Source: Hsuehochloa calcarea (taxonomy: Eukaryota > Streptophyta > Magnoliopsida > Poales > Poaceae). Taken from it: a stretch of DNA of 64,000 nt. This document shows positions 13,035 to 23,600 of the stretch, in pieces; the stretch's first letter is position 1, and each line of letters opens with the position of its first letter. The stretch spans positions 13,835,098 to 13,899,097 of the forward strand of contig CM070602.1 in assembly GCA_036346395.1 (NCBI GenBank), given 5' to 3'. A program made the position numbers and the translations under genes. The notes beneath the pieces were generated by a model, which saw only the letters and a program-made list of their open reading frames with translations, was not told the origin of the DNA and ran no database searches.

Positions 13035-13447
13035 GGGTGGGAAGATTGCTGTGGTATTATCAGAAATTCTGAGATTTCCTCCTTAGACCATCAGAATGTG
13101 TACAGGTTTTAATTGACAGTGTTTTTGTAATCTTCGCCGACTGCTTGAGGAATTTTTTCTTTTCCTATATAAGCGAAAGTTGCAACTCGCAAGGATGTAG
13201 AATGTAGTTGAAAATGATACATGCTGTATAGGTATCCTCCTGTTTTGTATCTAGATAATTTGTAGACTGGAGAATGACTTTGGTTCATCATGTTGTTCGC
13301 AAATGTGCGTGCCGTGTTCTAGTTCTACCGTATCTGCCGTGCTGCCAGGGTCCTGTACACCTTTAAGCAGTTTCTAGTTATTACCTGATCACAAACAAGA
13401 GTACATGCAAGACTGCTTCCTGGAAGTTTTCGCTCATGTATCTGGAT

Positions 13448-13659
13448 CAGTGAAAACTTTGCCGGTTGAAACTTTTTTTCGGAGGGCGCTGGTAACCGGA
13501 AATTTCGGTAATTTTTTTGGCCGAAATTTTCAAAAAAAAAAAACTCAAAATTTTGGGTTTTTTTTAAAAAAAAACAAATTTGAATATATTTTTTTGACAA
13601 AATTCATCAAAACCGAAATTTTCGGAGCTGGCGAAATCTCGCTGAATTTTTTTTCACTG
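13448..13659. mobile_element. hAT miniature element (GGTAACCGG family), 212 bp
   Basis: It starts CAGTGAAAAC and ends TTTTTTCACTG, forming terminal inverted repeats. The flanks ATCTGGAT (13440-13447) and ACCTGGAT (13660-13667) are an 8-bp target duplication with one mismatch. The body has the GGTAACCGGAAATTTCGG motif and a long A/T-rich fold-back core shared with the copies at 15210, 21836, 27917, 32228 and 33275. Confidence 0.8.
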
Positions 13660-14149
13660 ACCTGGATCATTGTGTATTGTGTCAACTAGTCAAGTCTGGT
13701 AAATCCGATTTTTGCTGATGAAACAACCATGCAAATCACCAGAAACTACAACTTGGAAATGGATTGATTGATTACATATGACTTGATTCAATATCTCTAG
13801 TCTACTGCGCAATAGATGTTGCCCATTTGTCATCGTGTCTACTCTGCAGTGTGACCAATCTGACTAGAGTTAGACCTTGCTGATGAATTCTGACTACTTT
13901 TCAGACGTACAAACAGCGTGGGATTAAATACGAATAGGTTTTACTGGTGATCCCCGAAGACACCTGGGGAAGATCAGCTGAAAAGGTCAGTCGGTGAGTC
14001 ATCCATAAAAGAAACTAAGGCACACTGAAGCTCCTGCAATGGGGCAGATTGCTGTGAAGGCAGATCTGTTTTCCGTAAGGATGGTCAGCCTGAGTGTAGA
14101 CCACCCTAGTGTCCCTGGCCAGAAGCCACATTTTGCTGTTGATGGTCAT

Positions 14150-14430
14150 TTCAAAAAAGTGAATTTTTGGCCTAAATCATACTATTTAAAGTGGTATTAG
14201 TAAAAAAAAGGTTATCGCAATTGTAATAGTAAAAATGACGCTCTTCACCGCACCACTATGGGATGGACAAGGCCACGTGGTGTCCCGTGGCTTGTTTGTC
14301 TCTGCGTCCCGTGACTTGTCTGTCCCGTTGTGGTGCAGAGGAGAGAGTTATTTTTACCATTACAGTTGCAATAACGCTATTTTTATAAATACCATTTTAA
14401 ATAGTGTTATGTAAGCCAAAAACCCTGGAA
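14150..14430. mobile_element. Fold-back miniature element
   Basis: The left half (about 14157-14270) is repeated in inverted orientation on the right (about 14330-14425). The motif TTTTTGGCCTAAATCATAC...ACTATTTAAA pairs with the complement of ACTATTTAAA-like sequence before GCCAAAAACC, and GCACCAC pairs with GTGGTGC near the centre. The transcript could fold into a hairpin with arms of about 100 bases. I could not fix a target duplication, so the superfamily is open. Confidence 0.6.
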
Positions 14431-14577
14431 AAGATTCTTAATAACTTCTGTAGGAAGGCTTTGTCCCCGGTCTTGTTCTCCGTAAAAATCACTCCTGTTT
14501 GTTCTACTTCATAGTTTATACACATCGATGCGTCAAACGCGTCAGATACACATAATTCTTGATTAAGTACGGGCAAA

Positions 14578-14580
<3 letters not shown>

Positions 14581-14629
<49 letters not shown>
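14581..14629. repeat. (CT)n microsatellite
   Basis: About 24 uninterrupted CT units. Open frames across it give only arginine-glutamate repeats and are not genes. Confidence 0.95.
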
Positions 14630-14633
<4 letters not shown>

Positions 14634-14842
14634 ATACACACACTGTAACCTGAGACCAGTTCCTTCGCCGTCAGTACGAACTAAAATCTGTTCATTCTAG
14701 GTCAACTCAAGCCACTACGCCTCCGTCCAGCCAATTCAATACGCGTGTTTTATCAATTCGTCATTGTTCATGATTCCATTTCGAGTACAGCCCACACACC
14801 ATCACAAAACTAGCTATGGTATCTCCATGTGCAATAGGCTGC

Positions 14843-15181
14843 CAGACGGAGTCAGGCCGGATTTTCACGATATAGATGTGAAATTAAGTAGTACAAAGAC
14901 GGAGTCAGGATTTCTAAGATATAGACTTAAAATTAAGTAGTACATAGTTGTACTGATTTATGATTAACTAACTAACTCATTCTACTTCTATATAATATGT
15001 AATTTATATATAATTCTACATACTAATATATAAATATAACACTTACACATAATCACAACTGTTACTGGTGGTACTAAAATCTATTACATGTATATATATG
15101 CACTATATATAACAGATATTTTCTATAAAAAAAATAGAGGTACAATTGTACCCCCATGCTCATCTACTAACTCCGCTACTG
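14843..15181. mobile_element. hAT miniature element, 339 bp
   Basis: The left end is CAGACGGAGTCAGG; the right end is the complement of CAGTAGCGGAGTTAG. Flanks TAGGCTGC (14835-14842) and CAGGCTGC (15182-15189) are an 8-bp target duplication with one mismatch. Near the left end a GACGGAGTCAGG...ATAGA...AAATTAAGTAGTACA segment of about 60 bp is repeated in tandem. Only 28 bp separate it from the next element. Confidence 0.75.
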
Positions 15182-15209
15182 CAGGCTGCATTGTTCCCTT
15201 AGTTCAGTA

Positions 15210-15508
15210 CAGTGATTTCGCTACCGACGAAATTTCGTCGGTTACCGCCGGTAACCAGTGTTACCGGTGGTAGCCGGTAAAAATTAAAACCGGTAGCGAA
15301 ATTTCGGTTTTGATGAAATTTATTCAAAAAAATTCGAATTTGCATGAATTATGTTTAAATTTGATTATTTTTGTAAATTTAAAATTCAAAAATTTCAAAT
15401 TTTTTTTGAAAATTTCGGCCGAAATTGGCCGAAATTTCCGGTTTTCGCCGGTAACCGGCCCTACCGGTCCCATCCGAAAAATTTTTGCCGCCGAAAAGTA
15501 AAACACTG
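15210..15508. mobile_element. hAT miniature element (GGTAACCGG family), 299 bp
   Basis: Ends CAGTGATTTCG and AAAACACTG are inverted repeats, and the 8-bp target GTTCAGTA is perfectly duplicated at 15202-15209 and 15509-15516. Inside are alternating CCGGTAACCGG and GAAATTTCG motifs. The open frames on both strands here come from the fold-back composition. Confidence 0.88.
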
Positions 15509-15856
15509 GTTCAGTACCGTAGAGACAAACCGGAAAAAAAAAAAAACGCTGCTGCACACTTGACGCAGCCTGTAAGATTTGTGAAGTTATTATGGTACGC
15601 TGGCCTCTAAACATCAGCATGTAAGGTACAGAGCAGGCGTGTGTTTATTAGCGTATACTTGGTGCCTAATTGGACGGAGTCAAGTTTCAAAGATGTTGCA
15701 GCTTATACAAATAAGGATACTAAACTTAGCCAAAAAACCAAATACAAGAGTCCAAGCAAAGCTAAACTAGGCACATGTCTCCTTCCTGCCACCTTCCAAG
15801 TCTCTCCTTGGCACCTCCTCCGTCGCCTCTCCCTCCCAATACGCGGTCCGTCGTCT

Positions 15857-15868
15857 CCTATATTTAGG
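15857..15868 (+). promoter_or_regulatory. Likely TATA box for the small gene
   Basis: CCTATATTTAGG lies about 85 bp before the first ATG at 15943, a normal spacing for a short plant leader. It follows a long C/T-rich tract (about 15777-15850) common in grass core promoters. Confidence 0.4.
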
Positions 15869-15942
15869 CATGCACGCCTTCCATAGCTATCCGGCCTCGG
15901 GCTATCATATCCCTCCTAGTCTCCTGGTCCTGGCTCGATCAT

Positions 15943-16323
15943 ATGGTCATGTTCTTGGAGTTGGAGGCCATGGGCGAGGAGGAGGCGCTGTCCGTGACGA
16001 CGGAGCTGGACATCGAGATGGAGGTGGCGAAGCAGCTCGTCCAGTTGAGCGGGTGCGACGGTGGCGGCGAGTCGGAGAGCAGGAGCACGGACAGCATCAA
16101 GTGCTGCAAGGCCGCGGCCGCGGCCGGCAGAGCGAAAGATAAAGAGGTGGCCGTGGAGAGCAGTAGAAAGGGAGACGACAGATTTGGTGCGGAGAAGGGT
16201 GACGCCGACGACGAAGTCGTCATCGGCGGAGACGCGAGGAGGAGGCCAAGGTTCCGGTCGCTGGCGGTGATATACAGGGAGACAAGAAGGCTGAATGAAA
16301 GGGAAAACACATGTTTGCAATAA
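15943..16323 (+). CDS. Small uncharacterised protein, single exon
   Basis: A 126-aa frame in a GC-rich island with a TATA box upstream. Three in-frame ATGs lie close together (15943, 15949, 15970); the third has the best context (GAGGCCATGGGC), so the protein may be 117 aa. The N-terminal region is acidic and helical (E-M-E-V-A-K-Q-L-V-Q-L-S-G near residues 35-47), the middle low-complexity and charged, and the C-terminus has a basic motif R-R-R-P-R-F-R-S-L-A-V-I-Y-R-E-T-R. I recall similar two-motif small proteins in grass genomes with no assigned function, but cannot check. No signal peptide or membrane segment. An overlapping frame on the other strand is longer but has no comparable motif or context. 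Confidence 0.5.
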   Translation: MVMFLELEAMGEEEALSVTTELDIEMEVAKQLVQLSGCDGGGESESRSTDSIKCCKAAAAAGRAKDKEVAVESSRKGDDRFGAEKGDADDEVVIGGDARRRPRFRSLAVIYRETRRLNERENTCLQ

Positions 16324-17606
16324 ATCCATGCATGTTTCTATTTGAGCGCGCGGATAATGAACGGCATTTAAACACGCCAATTCCATGTACACCGAGTAGA
16401 TGCTTCCCGCGCACGGCTCCATTGACCTCTTTATTTTCTATCACCATTGATAAGCAAGACGACGACGTCTACAGTGGATACACCACCACTACCACTTATC
16501 ACGATTTTAACCATATATAAATTAAATCTACCAATAAAATTGGAAGAACCTCCCAAGAGATCTCACATAATTTCTTTTAACCCAATGTAAACCTAATATG
16601 CCACTATCAACGGAGAGGATTGTAATAGGATCGACCAAACTCATATGTGCTATGCGGGCATGCAGCGTTTCTTGCCCAGAACCGGCGTGCTGCGCCGCGT
16701 AAATAGGGCTTGTTTGGTCCAGGGCCAGAACGAGCCAAACTAAAATTTTAGTATTACCCTAAAAATTTGGGTAGTATTTGGTTCAATTCCAATATTTGGC
16801 TTCTGCTGTTTCCTTGCCAATTCTCTGGTTTCGCGAGGGTGGCGAAATCGTTGGCCAAATTTTGGCCTGGCAACAAGCAGTGAGCCCCAAACACGTGACA
16901 TTTTTTGGTTGGCTGCGGCTAGTGATATTAATTATATGGTTAGTTTGATTAACAAGTCTGAAATAATCATATTTCCTAAATTGAGTATCCGATTTTGTGA
17001 TCCGTTTGAATCGTTGTGTTCTTTTTCATTTAATCAACAAAACAAGACGTATGCTATCATATTTTTGTGTAAAAAAAAGATATCATGCAGGACCCACATG
17101 CTATACTCATAATTTTTGCATTGTTGCAGTCAAAACACAACAATTTCGGCATTGCCCGTGAATTGGTACAACTACGATTCAAATACTATTTTTTTTCCTA
17201 GTTTTTTGACATCGTATAGATTTTTATACTATCAAAATTTTGATTCGGAAACCTGAGGTCATAAACAAAAATGCCCGTGGTCTGCTCAAAAACAAGAGAC
17301 GCTTGCCTCAGGACAGGGAAGCGTTGCAACCTTTTCCGGGCGAACGCCTCCCTCTTTCCCCTCCCACTCCCCCTCCCCTCCCTCTCCCTCTCCCTCCGTC
17401 CCCACAGCGACAGCCGCGGGCAAAACCCTAGATCTCCCTCCCGCTAAAACCCTCAAGGAAGGTAATGTTTCTTGCCCCAAGATTGGAGCTTTGGCTCTAG
17501 ATCTCTCACCGACTCGCTTATTTCCGTTTATCCGATTGGTTCGGTCGCTTTAGATAAGGAATTCCGTGGTGATTAGTAGCTGCTACCTGTGATACAGTGC
17601 GGGAGG
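16324..17606. other. Intergenic region with a possible miniature-element fragment; PTB promoter
   Basis: About 16695-16912 starts GGGCTTGTTTGG and ends near CCCCAAACACG with partly complementary interior, as in Tourist/Harbinger-type fragments; ends and duplication are not clean. From about 17330 a C/T-rich tract followed by AAAACCCTAG-type motifs (about 17423 and 17448) looks like the promoter and 5' UTR of the PTB gene. The leader may itself be spliced, with a GGTAATG donor-like site at 17461. Confidence 0.4.
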
Positions 17607-20600
17607 ATGGCGGAGCCGTCGAAGGTTATACACATCCGGAACGTCGGGCACGAGATCGCCGAGGTGAGAATTGGGGGAGCAAGGAGGAAATCTTGAATCT
17701 TTTCTTTCTTGATTTTGTGGTTTGTCTGGGATGATTTTTTTTTCATCGGATGACTTGATTTCCTGGAGAAAGATATCATCTTTACTGCCTATTCACTCAC
17801 TGTATTGTTGTTGTTGTCGCAGGCTGATCTGCTTCAGCTGTTGCAGCCGTTCGGGACGGTCTCCAAGATTGTCATGCTGCGTGCCAAGAATCAGGTGGGT
17901 TTTTTTCTTCGTTGTTGGCCGGTATGTTTTTGAGCCACTAAGCAGATGTGGTGTTGATATTTTTGTTCTGTGGCGTTGATATATTTGGTGGCCCAGGCTC
18001 TTCTCCAGATGCAAGACATGCATGCTTCCGTGAGCGCGCTGCAATACTACAGTACTGTCCAACCTAGCGTAAGGTAATGTGTTTCTTGGCTGTGATGATT
18101 TTTGGATGCGAGGGGCTCCAGAAAAGTAGAGATTTTATTTAGGTTTTGCAATGTTAGCTGCTACATAGTTATGGCTTGTTCCGGATAATGCATGATTAAT
18201 GAGATTTATGAGCATCAAGAGGGTTTGGGCTTTGCATTGTTCTTTCTTTATTTTTAACAAATAATAAGGGAGTGTGCTTATGTGTTACATTCTTGTTTAC
18301 CTATAAGATAACCGTACTTCTTTCATTGACTTTTGATATCTCATCTGTTACATGATTACTCCTTTCCGCACACATGTTCACCCTTTTATGTCATTCTAGG
18401 GGAAGGAATGTATACGTGCAATTCTCATCCCACCAAGAACTTACCACTGACCAGAGCTCTCATGGACGAAATTCTGATCAGGTATGCAGACATAATCCAG
18501 CTAAAGAAGTCTTTTCCACTCTGAATTTCAGAATTTACTTATAAGCTCTCCAAAGTGACCGAAGTTGCCAATATCATTATTGAGCTCTGAATTCTACATA
18601 TGAATTATTGTATCTCAGTGGTTGTTTTTCATAGAGCTCCTTATTTAACAATGACTTACACGATACTCAGAACTCATGTCTAGGCTTGGCGGCAGTAGAA
18701 CATTGACTTAACAAAAAAAATAGATTTAAGATTTCTTATGTCCAGGTTGTGGATCAATAATTGGTGACCATAAGTTATAAAACACTTACAAGTACTTACA
18801 ACTTTTGACTAGTTTGTGGCTGTAAGACTAAAACATTGCACAAGGCTTGCCTGCTCTTCTAGGGACGATCCTGTTGCCTTTGTAGGTTTACTGGTTTAGT
18901 CAATGAGCTCTCCAATTCTGTCCAGTTGCAGCATCCCATTTTAGTTCTAATAAAATGATGTTTGATTATTCATGGTGTGACATGTTACTATATTGGTTAA
19001 AGGACCCTAAAAGTTGGAAACATGATAGTGGTATTATGCTAAAACCAGAAAATTGAATAGCTGTTTCACCATAAAATGTAAAAATATGCCACTAGATGTC
19101 ATTACACAAAAATGCTATATCAAAACTGGAAGAGTTAGCTATATTCGATTTATTTCCATCAGTTCTTTTAGATAGCTGAGTTAAATTGTATATTTTATCT
19201 ACTGTCTCTTTATTTTTCCGAGTAGATACACACGTTCCTCTCTATTTATTATTTTCTTTCTCTCTCCTCTCTTCTGTCTCGTTCCTCGTTTGCTGCCGGA
19301 CTTCAGGAGTCAGAACCCAACCGAATCCTCTTAGTTACTATTCACCACATGATCTATCCTATAACAGTGGAGGTTCTACATCAAGTTTTCAAAGCTTATG
19401 GATATATGGAGAAGATTGTCACATTTCAGAAGTCAGCTGGTCAGATTCCCCCACCTCTCTCTCTTTCTCCCTCTCTCCACACACACACATGTACACTTGG
19501 TTTGAATGTTCTGATTCACTTTCCAGATCGCACGTGAATGGTAAGGTTTTATTTATAACTTAATTTTCTAATATGCGTAGCACTAGGCTTATGCCCTGGA
19601 TACAAAATAGTAAGTGTATACCAACTGTTGTAGCAACAATATGTGTAGTACATAATAGCAATTGATTACATTAGATGCATCATTAAGGAGCAATACATGG
19701 GGTTGCTACAGTCCAAAAAAATGCATGTGCTAATAATTTATAGCAACAAGGTAACTAAATTATAGCAGCATATATGTTATGACAGATGTATACATGTCAT
19801 CCAATTGCAATAAATTTTATATGCTTATACAGACAAAGTGGTTAGAAGCTTGCTATTTTGTACCTGGGATATAGCCTAGTGCTTCTGTTTGTGTATTTTC
19901 TGCTCTTTTCAGTTACTGGTACAGTGGTACATATTCGTTTTGTACTGGGGATATACAAATTTGGCACCTTTAATGTTTGAAAAATAAGGTTCTTTACATT
20001 CTGCTTTTTCGATGCAGGTTTTCAAGCCCTCATCCAGTATCAATCACGCCAAGAAGCTGTGGAAGCATTTGGTGCTTTGCATGTAATATATTTATGGTTC
20101 CATTAATGTCCTTAAGTGTACAACTATTTATGATACACTTTATTCTTACAAAACAAATTATTCCAGGGAAGGAACATATATGATGGTTGCTGCCAGCTAG
20201 ACATTCAATATTCAAAGTATGATCTGTGACTAATTTTAGTTGAAATTTGTTATTCTCATTTGCTATATCTGAATTTCTTCTTGTTTTCTTTTCTTGAATA
20301 TCCAGTCTCAGCGAACTGCAAGTCCATTACAACAATGATCGTTCTAGGTAAATTTGACTTCTTCTCCCTACAACTGATACTGTTGGACAATGTGTGTGCG
20401 TATCAGTGCTTTTTAGGGAGCTATAACGTCTTATGAAGTTAGCCTGTAACTTCAGTTAATCACTCAAATCTTTCTAATCTGCTGACCTTTTTTAATCATC
20501 TTCGTGACATGAAAGTCTCCGCTGCCAATTCCTTTTTTATTGTCCAGGGATTTCACAAATCCATCATTGCCTACAGAACAACGTCCAAGGTCCTCTCAGG

Positions 20601-23600
20601 TTGAGTGATTCTCTTTATTTTGTCATCTTCACTTTTTACATGAACTAATTAAGGCTGTGAAGCTAAATAGTGTACTCTTTATTTTCAAATTATTGGAGCA
20701 GCAAGGTTACCCAGAGCCTGGTGGTCTCTATGCTTTACAACAACCTGGAGGTAGCACACTTCACTTTGCTTTGAATTAATCATTCATTGTTGACTTTGTA
20801 AAAGTGTCTGATTTGGTTTCCTTTTTGGTCTACAGCTTCATATGCACAGGTTGGTGTCCGACTGTCTTCAGATGGTGTACTTTATTGTTATTTTGCTATG
20901 TTCAATTTGCAGAAAATGATTAGTTGGATATTCATTTTTTGATGCTTCATTTGCATCTTGTCTAAATATCCCTGTGAGTTCTCATACAAAAGCATTTGCA
21001 TTTGGTGCATACAAGATGGGAAGAGCTGCAATGATTGCAGCTGCATTTGGTGGAACTTTGCCTCCTGGAGTGACTGGTACGAACGAACGGTGCACACTAA
21101 TAGTCAGCAATTTGAACACTGATGTAAGTCTTCATTGTTTTGAACCTTGTAAGACTTGTTTCCTACCTTAATCTTATTACCACTTATCTTAAGCTAGTGC
21201 AAATCATTTGGTTGTGTTGTGCTTAAATTTCTAAGCTTAAGCCTCCTTCAAGGGACAATTGTTAATGATCACTTTAGTCCTTGACGTTTCAAAAAGGCCA
21301 AAGAGGTCCCTGATGTTTGAACTTCGGGGTAAAGAAAAACATAATCCCAGTTGTCATGACATCCAATCATGTTGGATAGGATCCTACTCAGCTAATGGGT
21401 TTTCTTGAACAGTTAGCGAGGGTGAGAAGTCTTGTTTTCCATGCGTCCTAGAGCTCCGTTACTTGTTGTGACCAAGTCAAAGTAGAAGAGTCACTGAGTC
21501 GAGTGGGATGGTCTATACAACCAAATCAGCGCTATTTACCACCTTTGGTGATATAGATGGCTAACCAACTGAACCCAAATCCAAGCACATCTCTTATGTG
21601 TAATAATCAGTACAAGCTACAGAGATGGCGAGTGCTATGCAGACTCCGTCACCTTTTGAGATCAGCAGGCTTTGCATGGTACGGTGGGGGATATTTTGGT
21701 GAGGTGGTCTCTTCTACTTGGTCTAGTCGCCACAAGTCATGGATCTTTAAGGCGCATGGGCAAAAGAGACATTTTACCATGCTGATTATGTAAAAAAACC
21801 TCGTTGAATATAAGGTCTAACTCAGCAGGTATAGCCAGGGATCAAAATCCCGGCTGGTAACCGGTTTTACCGGTCTGGACCGGGTGAACAGTAATGGCAA
21901 AAAAAAATTTGAATTTGAATTTGATTTTCTGACTGCATAATGCCCTTCCTAAGTTGGTTTAGGTCTTTTTTGTGTTAGATTATGTATTGTATGGACTACA
22001 TATGCTTGAATTATTGTATTAGCAAGTCCTAAGCGGTTTTTTGGACTTGGAAAACATGTTGAATTATAGTATTATCACATGAAGGATATCTATTGTGTCA
22101 ATTGTTGATGTATAAGCAATTAGCACTTGGCAGGATTCATTTTAATGTTCATTTTAATGATTGTTTGATCAAGAGTTTGTTGGTTCAACAAAAAAAATAA
22201 TGATTTTAATGATTGTTTGATCAAGGGTTTGTTGCTGATCTGAGGGCATAATAAATGAGTTTGATATTAGGAATAGCTTACTGATCTCCGGTTTTTTGAC
22301 CGGTTTTTCCGGTTACCGGTTTTCAAAATTTGGTTCGTGAACTTCATCCAAGATTTTCCGGGTTTTTCGTTACTACGATCACCGCTAAATTGCCACGACC
22401 GGATTTCGATCCTTGGGTATAGCTAGCTGGCTTGACAACTAGAGTTAGGTCCTTTTGCCGAAATATGAAACATCAAGGATCTCTTTGTACAATTAGGGAT
22501 AGTGAAAAGTCTTCATTTCACATGCGGCCTAGAGCTCCATTACTTATTGTGACGAGGGCAAAATCAACGCCAATTACCACAGTTAGTGATCTAGATGGCC
22601 AACCAATCGAACCCAAATCCAGGCACCTCTCTTATATTCAATAATCAATACACGCTACTTAGATTGCTCACTATTCTACTTGGTTCAGTCGCCACAAGTT
22701 GTGGATCTTTAGGGCGCATAGACAAAAGAGGCTTTTCACCATGCTGATTATGTAAAGAAAACCTCGTTGAATATAGCGTCTGAGTCAGCGGTATAGTTGG
22801 CATCACAACTAGAATTAGGTCATTTTGCCGAAATTTGAAACATCAAGGTTCTCTTTGTACAGTTAGTGAGCGTGAAAAGTCTTGTTTGCACATTCAACCT
22901 AGAGCTCCATTACTTTTCACGATTAGGCCAAAGTAGAAGGGTCGGAGTAGGATGATCTAGACGACCAAATCAACACCAATTACAACCGTTAGTGATATAG
23001 ATGGCCAACCAATAGAACCCAAATCCAGGCACCTATCTTATATTCAATAATCAATACACGCTACCTAGATTGCTCTTTGTTCTACTTGGTCCAATCGTCA
23101 TAAGTTGTGGATCTTTAGGGTGCATGGAAAAACAGACTTTTCACCATGCTGATTATGTAAAGAAAACCTTGTTGAATATAGGGTATGACTCAACAGGCAT
23201 AGCTGGCATGACAGCTAGAATTAGGTCCTTTGGCCGAAATTTGAAACATCAAGGATCTCTTTGTACAGTTAGGGAGGGTGAAAAGTCATGTTTCCACACG
23301 AGGCTTAGAGCTCCATTACTTGTTGCGACTAAGCAAAAGTAGAATCGTCAGAGTAGGATGATCTATACGACAAAATCAACGCCAATTACAACTGTTAGTG
23401 ATCTAGATGGCCAACCAACCGAATCCAAATCCAAACACCTTTTTTATATTCAATAATCAATACACACTACCGAGATTGCCCTCTCTTCTACTTGGTCTAG
23501 TCGCCACAAATCATGGATCTTTAGAGCGCATGGACAAAAGAAACTTTTCACCATGCTGATTATGTAAAGAAAACCTTGTTGAATATAGGGTATGAGTCAG

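Noticed and set aside
14397..14639. 80-aa frame with RERERE repeats
   Set aside because: It is a translation of the CT microsatellite.
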